Shown in pieces: positions 7,743 through 14,416 of a stretch of 64,000 nucleotides of DNA; the stretch's first letter is position 1; every line of letters starts with the position of its first letter. A program made the translations under genes and the position numbers. Origin of the DNA: Kurthia huakuii LAM0618 (GTDB lineage Bacteria; Bacillota; Bacilli; Bacillales_A; Planococcaceae); contig NZ_AYTB01000016.1 in assembly GCF_000505545.1 (NCBI RefSeq), positions 124,001-188,000 of the forward strand, in the 5' to 3' direction. The notes under the pieces are model-generated. The model was given only the letters and a program-made list of their open reading frames with translations. It was not told the origin of the DNA and searched no databases.

Positions 7743-8558
7743 TTAAAAGTTAGATTTCACAATAATTTCTTCATATTTCTTTCTACCTTTAGCTTTTGAA
7801 GATATTCCCGAAAAACGTGATACAATTTGATATTCAAATCCATGTTCTTTGTATAAATTTCTAACAGATTCATGGTTAGCATTTGTTACCATAATTTGCG
7901 CTCCTCTATTACGCGCTCTAACTAAAGCCTCACAAAGTCGAATCTGATCAGCCCATGAAAAAAGTTTCTCATTATACTGAATAAATCCATTTTCATTGTG
8001 ATTAACAGTATATGGAGGATCAACAAATATAAAATCATCTCTATTAGCCCTATTAATTACGGATTCATAATCATCATTCAAAATAAGCACATTTTTTAAT
8101 CTACTAGAAATTTCCTCAAAGTCATCTGTGTCTAAAATTACATTCTGCTTAGATCCTATTGGAACATTAAATTTCCCTTGCTTATTGACTCGATAAATAC
8201 CATTGAAGCAAGTCCTATTTAAATAAAGAAATTTAGCAGCCCTTGTTTCTAATTTTCTAGGGTTAGAACCACGTATTTTGTAGTAATAATCAGAAGAATG
8301 TTTTCTTTGATGAACTTTTAAATGTTTATATACATTTTGCCAATCCATTTTTAACGCTAAGTAGGTATTGATTAAATCTCCATTTATATCGGATAAAACG
8401 GCTTTCTGAGGTTTTAAATGAAAAAAGACAGAACCCGAGCCTAAAAACGGTTCAATATAAACATTAAATTTTAACGGAAAAATTTCTGAATGATTATTCA
8501 CTAACCATCTTTTCCCACCAGCCCATGTTAAAAAAGGTAAAATTTCTTTAGTAGACAT
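7743..8558 (-). CDS. D12-class DNA adenine-N6 methyltransferase (Dam/DpnM type)
   Basis: The start is placed at ATG 8556-8558 (MSTKEILPF) because AAGGAGG lies just before it; an in-frame ATG 24 bases upstream lacks a good site. Motifs of alpha-class adenine methylases are present in order: FLTWAGGKR (9-17), EPFLGSGSVF (36-45) for AdoMet binding, LYLNRTCFNGIYR (111-123) and the catalytic DPPY (180-183). At 271 residues it matches the Dam/M.DpnII family, so GATC is a plausible but untested target. It opens the operon; an AT-rich dyad (ATATAAT-N10-ATTATAT, 8608-8631) lies upstream. It would mark host DNA against the HerA-NurA pair. Confidence 0.85.
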   Translation of the reverse strand: MSTKEILPFLTWAGGKRWLVNNHSEIFPLKFNVYIEPFLGSGSVFFHLKPQKAVLSDINGDLINTYLALKMDWQNVYKHLKVHQRKHSSDYYYKIRGSNPRKLETRAAKFLYLNRTCFNGIYRVNKQGKFNVPIGSKQNVILDTDDFEEISSRLKNVLILNDDYESVINRANRDDFIFVDPPYTVNHNENGFIQYNEKLFSWADQIRLCEALVRARNRGAQIMVTNANHESVRNLYKEHGFEYQIVSRFSGISSKAKGRKKYEEIIVKSNF

Positions 8559-8607
8559 CGAAAACCTCCTTACTAACCTCATTTTATCGCAAATTTAACA
8601 CAAACAG

Positions 8608-8631
8608 ATATAATGATTATAACAATTATAT
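8608..8631. promoter_or_regulatory. AT-rich inverted repeat upstream of the methylase operon
   Basis: ATATAAT and ATTATAT form a perfect 7-bp dyad with a 10-bp centre about 50 bp before the methylase start. It may be an operator or simply part of an AT-rich promoter. Confidence 0.25.
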
Positions 8632-8665
8632 TAATTTTTGGAATATAAAGTTGAAAATACCTGTA

Positions 8666-8869
8666 TTATTTCACACAATTTCTAATATCTTCAGCTAAAA
8701 ATTTCATCCCCGCTATACCTTTTACAAACTTCAATTCGCCATTAGAAGACCAGTCAATCTCTCCTAAATTCAATAATTTATTTGCAATCTTAACTGAATC
8801 AAGCTGCTGTGATTTCACTAAATAATTTTCATTAATCAATTCATTTCCTACAATAGCTAACGCATTCAA
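8666..8869 (-). CDS. hypothetical protein, possibly a truncated gene
   Basis: The 67-residue frame could start at TTG 8867-8869 but has no visible ribosome-binding site, and the frame stays open for eight more codons upstream without an ATG. The sequence contains VKIANKLLNLGEIDWSSNG and no domain I recognise. It lies between the tnsE-like remnant and the methylase operon, a normal cargo position. It may be the tail of a decayed gene. Confidence 0.3.
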   Translation of the reverse strand: MNALAIVGNELINENYLVKSQQLDSVKIANKLLNLGEIDWSSNGELKFVKGIAGMKFLAEDIRNCVK

Positions 8870-8895
8870 ACATGTAATATGTGTTAAGTGGTCCT

Positions 8896-9027
8896 ATGAA
8901 ACAGTTATCTATTGAGACTGAGCAACTTGTACATATGTTTTCTGAACAACTAAAATCAAAATCTGATTTAGAAATAAAATTAATTATCGATTTAGCTAAT
9001 AAAATATTCGAGACATATTCAAATTAA
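8896..9027 (+). CDS. small hypothetical protein (43 aa)
   Basis: ATG at 8896 opens a 43-codon frame beginning MKQLSIETEQLVHMFSEQL and ending NKIFETYSN, mostly amphipathic helix by composition. It is immediately followed by a stem-loop with a T tract, which supports a real transcript. No strong ribosome-binding site is visible and I do not recognise the family. It is on the strand opposite to its neighbours. Confidence 0.35.
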   Translation: MKQLSIETEQLVHMFSEQLKSKSDLEIKLIIDLANKIFETYSN

Positions 9028-9064
9028 AAAGAAGGCTTCGTTCAATTTGAATGACCTTCTTTTT
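9026..9064. terminator. bidirectional terminator
   Basis: AAAAAGAAGG pairs with CCTTCTTTTT around an AT-rich loop, giving A and T runs on both sides. It can serve both the plus-strand small gene and the minus-strand tnsE-like remnant ending at 9081. Confidence 0.6.
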
Positions 9065-9080
9065 AATATTTGTTATTAAA

Positions 9081-9825
9081 CTATTTTATATCAAATATTT
9101 TATTAATTACCGATTTTTTAAAGTTACTTGTGTGCTTTACTTTATAAATTGCTAAGCTCTTTTCCCATTTCACTAAACCTTCTTTTAACCAACTACCTGA
9201 GCTGAATATAATGTATTTTAATAAAGGCTCAATATATAATTTAATATTTGACCCATTCAAGGGTGTAATAATTAAAGTAGACACACTACGCCCAGCTCGT
9301 TCAACTTCTAATAATACAACTTCTTTTCCGTTTCTTAGTTTTATATATGCCACGAGATACTTCCTAGGTGTAATGCCATCATCTAAAAACGCAAATGAAC
9401 GCTTTCCTATATTGGTTAATTCACCAACATATGCCTCCACACTATCTACAAAATAAGCTCTTGATAATTCATTTAACACTTCTTTAAAATCCGCTAATTC
9501 ACCATTAACATATGTATTTTGTAATGACTTAACTTCTAAGCCCCTTAATATATTTGTCCCGCCAATATCACCCATGGAACGGCTATTATTATCTACCTTG
9601 ACTGTCTTTTTAGTATTATCATCAATTCCTTCACGTTGTTTAGTCGAAACCGTTTTTTGTTTTGTAATTATTAGGGCATCAATATACTCATGAGTTAAAG
9701 TATCAGTTACTACCTCATCAAATTCATTTGTACGACCATCAACTGTTGCATCAGCTTCATAATCACCTGACGATGAAAGGGGGAGAATTATACGCTTTCT
9801 TGGCTTATAAATGTCAACTAATCTA
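9081..9825 (-). pseudogene. tnsE-like 3' remnant
   Basis: The minus-strand frame is open from the ISL3 junction at 9825 to the stop at 9081, about 248 codons; an ATG at 9573-9575 only yields the last 164. The C-terminal part contains LLEVERAGRSVSTLIITPLNG and ends with VKHTSNFKKSV, which from memory resembles the TnsE C-terminal domain of Tn7-type elements. Position supports this: tnsE is the last transposition gene and is followed by cargo. The 5' part has been lost at an ISL3 fragment. Confidence 0.5.
9805..9825. repeat. 21-bp direct repeat, copy A
   Basis: A 21-bp sequence beginning TTATAAATGTCAACT lies exactly at the junction of the tnsE-like frame with the ISL3 fragment and is repeated at 10772-10792 exactly against the IS21 right end. 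Confidence 0.8.
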
Positions 9826-10771
9826 GGTTCTTACGTACTTTTGGTGAAAATATTCATACTTATGTATAGTTAAAATTTAAAGTTATTTTTACATAATGTT
9901 AAATTCGATATTGCATCCGTTTTTCTAATAAATCTGGTTTCGCAGTCCATACATCATACGCTTAATCAATTTAAGTCGATTTACTTGACCCTCTAATAAA
10001 CCATTTGAATATGGTAAGTTAAAAGCATTTTTTACAGCTGCCAAATCTAAACGTAATCCAATACTATAACTATAAAATGGGGCATTTTTATTCCCAATTT
10101 GCGCATTCATCCATTCTATTAAACGATTAACATCTCGTTTGCGAAAAAGTGTACGATAAGTTTGTACTAATTGCTCAATCGCTTTAATAAATGGATAAAG
10201 CTTTTGACAGTGTGCGAGAACTGGCTTTTGCTCCTCACTAAGCGTCTTAAATCCTTTCCAAATCCATCGAGAGACATCCATCCTAGAGATACGATACGTT
10301 ATTGTTTGTGTGATTTGTTTCTTTTTGCTCGCACGATAAGGTTCTAAAAACCGACGCAATGCGGAGCGACTCCCGTCATAACCCGCTGAACGGATTTTTT
10401 CAAGAATCTGTTTCATTGTGAGACGCTTGGCATCATACATCATAATCATTTCATAATATGGCTGTAGCTTTAGTTGAGCCGTCTTTGTTTTACGCTTCGT
10501 TTTTCTAGGTGGCGAGTGTCTTTTCAAATAGCTATAGATAGTTCCTCGGCTTAGTTGATACTTTATAGAGAGCTGGGTAATGCGTATTCCTTTGATGTAA
10601 TCCCTTTGTACTTGCTGAATTAGTTGCCACTTCAGTTCATCAATCGGCTTTTCTTCGGAGGTCTTAACGACCTCTATATCATTTACTTGATGCCATTCAA
10701 TTTGTCCTGGCAGATGTCTTTCGAGCCATTTAAAAAGCGTTTCTTTGGCGTTTTTAATTAAGTACCAACGG
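9826..10771 (-). mobile_element. ISL3-family fragment
   Basis: This holds the C-terminal half of an ISL3 transposase and a putative IS end (GGTTCTTACGTACTTTTGG, read on the plus strand from 9826). The 5' half is missing, replaced by the IS21 element at 10793. The region 9826-9898 downstream of the gene is non-coding IS end. Confidence 0.55.
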
Positions 10772-10792
10772 TTATAAATGTCAACTAATCTA
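9899..10792 (-). pseudogene. ISL3-family transposase, 5'-truncated and frameshifted
   Basis: The open frame (stop at 9925) encodes the C-terminal part of an ISL3 transposase: a segment NRWYLIKNAKETLFKWL, an inserted helix-turn-helix pair, and the catalytic glutamate region SNGLLEGQVNRLKLIKRMMYG. After MMYG the frame is wrong. Dropping one base near 9945 restores AKPDLLEKRMQYRI and a stop at 9899, the ending usual in this family, so there is a one-base deletion. The N-terminal zinc finger and first catalytic aspartate are lost. Confidence 0.75.
10772..10792. repeat. 21-bp direct repeat, copy B
   Basis: This is identical to 9805-9825. It ends at the base before the IS21 terminus TGTACATAAGCG and is read in frame as RLVDIY in the ISL3 fragment, as is copy A in the tnsE-like frame. 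Confidence 0.8.
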
Positions 10793-10825
10793 TGTACATA
10801 AGCGCTCACTTAACAGTGCACAAAA

Positions 10826-11584
10826 TCACGCATCCTCAGATGCTAAATGGTCTTTTAAACGATATGAATCTCCAACTATCGTAATAACGGTGGCGTGGTG
10901 TAAGATGCGATCTAAAATCGCATTGGCTAACTTTGCTTCTTGAAAAATCCCATCCCATTCCTTAAAATTTACGTTCGTTGTAAATATGGTGCTTCTATGT
11001 TCATATCGTCTATCAATAAGTTGAAAGAAAAGTTTCGCATCATCAGCTTCGATTGGTAGATAGCCAATTTCATCTATAATCAATAATTTGTATTTCGTAT
11101 AGTGCTTTAATCGACTTTCAAGTCGATTCTCAAGATGGGCTTTCTTGAGATTTTGAATAAGATCATGACACTTCACAAAATACGTGCTAGTGCGTTTCTT
11201 TGCTGCTGCTATTCCAATAGCTGAAGCTAAATGTGTTTTGCCAACCCCACTGGGTCCAAGAAAGACGATGTTTTCTTGATTTTCAATAAATCTTAATGTC
11301 AATAAATCCTGAATTTGCTGCTGTTTTATAGATGGCTGGAACTCAAATTCAAAGTCCTTTACTTCTTTTAAATTTGGGAAAGCACCTACTTTCACCATTG
11401 CGTGAACCATATTTTTTTCCCTTAGATCAACTTCATAGCTTGTCAATTTAACTAGTGTATCAATGAATGTTGTTTGATTAGCGATACTGAAGTCGATGAC
11501 TTCATCTAAATGTAGTGCCATTTGCTTTAACTTTAGATACTCTAAATTTGAAAGTAATTGTTTATAGTTTGTCTGAGATATCAT
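10826..11584 (-). CDS. istB: IS21 helper ATPase IstB
   Basis: This is a 252-residue AAA+ ATPase with Walker A GPSGVGKTH, Walker B LLIIDEIGY and the C-terminal ILDRILHHATV motif. Its start codon overlaps the istA stop (ATGA). It is full length for the family and helps IstA with target choice and transposition. Confidence 0.92.
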   Translation of the reverse strand: MISQTNYKQLLSNLEYLKLKQMALHLDEVIDFSIANQTTFIDTLVKLTSYEVDLREKNMVHAMVKVGAFPNLKEVKDFEFEFQPSIKQQQIQDLLTLRFIENQENIVFLGPSGVGKTHLASAIGIAAAKKRTSTYFVKCHDLIQNLKKAHLENRLESRLKHYTKYKLLIIDEIGYLPIEADDAKLFFQLIDRRYEHRSTIFTTNVNFKEWDGIFQEAKLANAILDRILHHATVITIVGDSYRLKDHLASEDA

Positions 11585-12867
11585 TTATCGTAGGCCTCCC
11601 CAATAATTTTAAGATTCTTTTTGGCTAATTCATTAATATCTGGATAGTTACGTAATGAAAGTTGTAAGGTTTCTCGATAGTCTGATTCTCGTATATTTAA
11701 TTTATTGTTCGTTACTTGGTGTTGGGCAATGCACTTCATGTTATAATAAATCCATAATTGATCATCATGTTTTTGGATACCTACTTTCTTTCCAATGTAC
11801 TCGGGTGGGACTGAATACTGATTGGATTTATAGGACACCATACTTGATGTATTAACTCGCACAAGTTCATGCTTGATGCGATAAGAGCTCTTAATTTTTT
11901 CCGCTGGTAACGGGAGAAGCGAGCTCTTTTCTTGTTCTAACGCAAAGATAGGGATTTTTCCAGTTCCTTGATGATAGGACTGATTAATTCGATTGTTTAA
12001 TTTCTCCACGAAATCATACAGTTCCTTCAAGGTCAGCTGACCTTGATATGCATGAATTTCATCCAAAAACTTCATTTGCGTTTCGACTTTTCCTTTTGTT
12101 TTAGGTCGTCCTGCTTTGCACGGATGTACCTTAAAGTTATAATCCTTCGCAAATTCTTCAAAGCGTTTATTTACTTTTCCTTTGTAGTACTCTGTTCTCG
12201 CTTCATCCATGACTGTTTTTAAATTGTCTGTCACGATTTCTTGAGGCACACCACCGATTTTTTCGAATGAATCCGCTAAAAATGAGAAAAGAATATCTTG
12301 TGTTTTATGAAGTGTTAACGTGAATATTCTGAATCTCGAATAGCTTAATACTAGCGCTGCTACATTCACTTCTACTTTTTCTCCGTCTTTTGTTTCAAAT
12401 ACAAGACTTTCTTTCCAATCAAATTGTGCTTGATAACCCGGAGGTGTTTCAAATCTTGCTTCTCCTTTGTTTGATGGCATTTTTATTCTTCTCTCAAAAT
12501 ATGCCGCAAACTCGGGCTTTTTAGCGATGTACCTTCTGAACGTAGACGGCGCACAGTTTAATCCATGATTATCTTGTAAATATTGCCATAGGACACGTCT
12601 GTAATAAAAAACTTGCTTTGAATCCTCCGATAATAGCGCAGCTATTACCTCGTAATACCCATCTAAAATCGACTTTTTTTCTTTTGTTTTTTTAGGCGTA
12701 AATCCCTTTAAATACTTATCAATGGTTCTTCGATCTACACCTAGCTCTCTAGCTAACTGGCTCTTATTAATCTTCATTTTTAAATTCACCATCAATTCTT
12801 TGAATTTTTTTAAGTCTGAAAGACTCTTAATTTCAAAATCCGTTTGAACATCTAAATTTATGTACAT
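11581..12867 (-). CDS. istA: IS21 transposase IstA
   Basis: The start is taken at ATG 12865-12867 (MYINLDVQTDF), which has GAGGTGA 6 bases upstream; the longer in-frame form from 12918 has none. The 428 residues contain a helix-turn-helix (KSQLARELGVDRRTIDKYL), the DDE core (AQFDWKE, then IVTDNLKTV) and a C-terminal region found in IS21 transposases (YKSNQYSVPPEYIGKKV). The gene looks intact. Confidence 0.92.
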   Translation of the reverse strand: MYINLDVQTDFEIKSLSDLKKFKELMVNLKMKINKSQLARELGVDRRTIDKYLKGFTPKKTKEKKSILDGYYEVIAALLSEDSKQVFYYRRVLWQYLQDNHGLNCAPSTFRRYIAKKPEFAAYFERRIKMPSNKGEARFETPPGYQAQFDWKESLVFETKDGEKVEVNVAALVLSYSRFRIFTLTLHKTQDILFSFLADSFEKIGGVPQEIVTDNLKTVMDEARTEYYKGKVNKRFEEFAKDYNFKVHPCKAGRPKTKGKVETQMKFLDEIHAYQGQLTLKELYDFVEKLNNRINQSYHQGTGKIPIFALEQEKSSLLPLPAEKIKSSYRIKHELVRVNTSSMVSYKSNQYSVPPEYIGKKVGIQKHDDQLWIYYNMKCIAQHQVTNNKLNIRESDYRETLQLSLRNYPDINELAKKNLKIIGEAYDK

Positions 12868-12956
12868 ACTATTCACCTCAAGTTCTAGTATGTTACATTT
12901 AATGGCAAATTTGTACATCTTTAAGCGATTTTATATGTACACGTTTAAATTAGCAT

Positions 12957-13139
12957 TTATAGACGCTCATAAAAGTCATCAAATCCAATTTTAGATTGGA
13001 TAATCGGAAAGGATTTTTGAAGGATACGTCCTCGATCGTCAACTGCACAAGCATAGTGTTTACGTTTGGCAATATCGATGCCGATAACGAGTGTATTTTC
13101 AGAAACTTGATTTATTTTTTCATTCGTATTAAAATTCAT
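12957..13139 (-). pseudogene. IS110-family transposase, N-terminal fragment
   Basis: The frame encodes TLVIGIDIAKRKHYACAVDD, the first motif of the DEDD (RuvC-like) catalytic domain of IS110 transposases, with the first catalytic aspartate. A stop after 60 codons coincides with the IS21 junction at 12941. Full-length members are around 400 residues, so the gene is dead. The ATG at 13137-13139 follows GAGAGGACC on the minus strand. Confidence 0.75.
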
Positions 13140-13225
13140 TTGAATAGGTCCTCTCTGTAGATGTGCGAGTCAATGGCTGTTGACACTCAAGCATCATACA
13201 GGAGGGCTTTTTTGTTTTCAAGTCT
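13140..13225 (-). other. IS110 left-end non-coding region (possible bridge-RNA remnant)
   Basis: In IS110-group elements the non-coding end upstream of the transposase produces a bridge RNA that directs recombination. This stretch, from about 13225 to the transposase ATG, contains short self-complementary segments around GTGTCAACAGCCATTGAC. With the transposase truncated it is at best a relic. No structure was computed. Confidence 0.3.
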
Positions 13226-13255
13226 CTGAAATCCTTCTAACAGGAATGCTCCTTT

Positions 13256-14251
13256 TTAATTATCCATTGAAATTATTCCATCATCGCCAATAGAAATGTA
13301 CTCTAATTCTCTTTGTCCATTAAATTCTTCCAGAGATTTATCTATCTTTTCTTTTAAACCTTCACTTTCAACTTTTCTAGAATCTTTTTTATAATATGTA
13401 TTCAAAATTTCATAAATATCAACTAACAATCCAAAACTACAGTTGAACTCTTGAACATCAAAAATAACGTATGAATTATTTAAAATTACTTCTTTTCTTT
13501 TAGTTGAATGATTTAGTATGAAGAGTAAATTTTCGTAATATAAATATACTGCTTTATCTACATCCATCACTAAACGGCTATCTTTTCCTTCTGTTGGATC
13601 AATTACTTCTTGCGTTAGATTATTTTGTATATCTGGATGCGTTGCTACTATAAATTTTTTTAAATTCCCTCCGAAATACAATTTATCATAGCTCTGACCT
13701 CTAACTATTTGATGAGTTACAATTGTTAAAACTGATTCTAATTGTTCTGAAGCCTCTTCTATTGTTTTATTAGACATATAATTTCTTTTAGTTGAAGATC
13801 CTTTTGCTTCAATTAAATAGACTTCATCAAAACTCCGATTAAACCCAACAAAATCTGGAAATTTCCCTTTCGTCGATACCGTAATAACCTTATCTTTTAT
13901 CAAATTTTTTAAATGATACAGTTGATTAACACCCATGAATTTTTGAACGTAGCACTGTGCAAATAACATACCTAATGTAAAAGAAACTATACGTACTTCA
14001 CTTTCTTCTAAAGCTTGTATATTTTTTATTTTCACTTGAGAATTTGTAGGCGTAAAATCAATAAAAGTATCAACTAAACTTAATTTCCACTTTAAAACAT
14101 CTTGAGGAATTGCTCCTTTCCAAGGTGATTTGCCATTTGTTATAGCATTTCTTCTAATAGTATTTTTATTAAGCTGATACTTACTGTCTAAAAAAACTTG
14201 TTTATTAAAAAAGTCGTTAACAGTTAAAAAATCTTTGTAATTAATCTCCAA
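13256..14251 (-). CDS. PD-(D/E)XK-like nuclease, unknown specificity
   Basis: This 331-residue protein has no family I can name. A segment FPDFVGF, then VYLIEAKGSS about 15 residues later (D133, E148, K150) fits the PD-(D/E)XK nuclease fold found in restriction enzymes, and also in TnsA, though the rest does not look like TnsA. The start is TTG at 14249-14251 with AGGAGG about 9 bases upstream. It is the first gene inside the glmS-proximal transposon end, where tnsA would be expected, and is transcribed inward. The C-terminus is acidic. Confidence 0.55.
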   Translation of the reverse strand: MEINYKDFLTVNDFFNKQVFLDSKYQLNKNTIRRNAITNGKSPWKGAIPQDVLKWKLSLVDTFIDFTPTNSQVKIKNIQALEESEVRIVSFTLGMLFAQCYVQKFMGVNQLYHLKNLIKDKVITVSTKGKFPDFVGFNRSFDEVYLIEAKGSSTKRNYMSNKTIEEASEQLESVLTIVTHQIVRGQSYDKLYFGGNLKKFIVATHPDIQNNLTQEVIDPTEGKDSRLVMDVDKAVYLYYENLLFILNHSTKRKEVILNNSYVIFDVQEFNCSFGLLVDIYEILNTYYKKDSRKVESEGLKEKIDKSLEEFNGQRELEYISIGDDGIISMDN

Positions 14252-14312
14252 GGTATTTAACCTCCTATTATTTATTAAACAGTAAACAAGATAATGACTA
14301 TCTAAACAAAAA

Positions 14313-14349
14313 CACCCGTTCGCTTATTTTAATTATAAGCGAACGGGTG
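14313..14349. terminator. stem-loop inside Tn7-like right end R2 (acts as glmS terminator)
   Basis: CACCCGTTCGCTTA pairs with TAAGCGAACGGGTG, a 14-bp stem with a T run after it on the minus strand. It lies about 42 nt inside the transposon end, so glmS now ends in a terminator supplied by the element. The R1 end at 4101-4147 has a similar hairpin at a similar distance. Confidence 0.75.
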
Positions 14350-14391
14350 AAAATAGTTCAAATATTTAAACAACTTTATTATCCAATCACA
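14350..14391 (-). mobile_element. Tn7-like right end R2 (glmS-proximal)
   Basis: On the minus strand from 14391 it reads TGTGATTGGATAATAAAG, sharing TGT at positions 1-3 and AATAAAG at 12-18 with the ends at 4147 and 4153. Further TnsB-like repeats are not obvious here. Confidence 0.55.
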
Positions 14392-14416
14392 GATTCATTC
14401 AAACCTTATCCACAGC
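14392..14416. other. attTn7 region between glmS stop and transposon
   Basis: The transposon end starts after these 25 bp, matching the roughly 25-bp offset of Tn7 insertion downstream of glmS. ATTCA at 14393-14397 matches the 5-bp spacer at 4148-4152, with a single extra G between it and the terminal ACA. Confidence 0.55.

Larger units (their letters stand above)
10793..12941 (-). mobile_element. IS21-family insertion sequence, complete (about 2149 bp)
   Basis: The termini are TGTACATAAGCGCTCAC (plus strand at 10793) and TGTACATATAAAATCGC (minus strand from 12941), inverted relative to each other. istA and istB are intact and overlap by 4 bp. No direct repeat flanks the ends: ISL3 sequence lies on one side and an IS110 fragment on the other, so a deletion or recombination followed insertion. 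Confidence 0.85.
12942..13225 (-). mobile_element. IS110-family fragment (left end and transposase N-terminus)
   Basis: Only the upstream non-coding end and the first 60 codons of an IS110-type transposase remain; the rest has been removed at the IS21 end. The outer boundary is estimated. Confidence 0.55.
4153..14391 (-). mobile_element. degenerate Tn7-like transposon at attTn7 downstream of glmS (about 10.2 kb)
   Basis: The left end is at 4153 and the right end at 14391, 25 bp past the glmS stop codon, the position used by TnsD-directed Tn7 insertion. Both ends start TGT and have AATAAAG at positions 12-18. Inside, in the orientation expected from the right end inward, lie a PD-(D/E)XK-like gene, a zone of IS110, IS21 and ISL3 remains, the 3' part of a tnsE-like gene, and a methylase-HerA-NurA cargo operon. 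tnsA, tnsB, tnsC and tnsD are absent, so the element is immobile unless helped in trans. Confidence 0.6.

Noticed and set aside
4409-8558. BREX, DISARM or classical restriction-modification system
   Set aside because: A methylase and a large ATPase are present, but there is no PglZ, BrxC, DrmA/B helicase, PLD nuclease or standard restriction endonuclease gene. The HerA and NurA motifs fit better.
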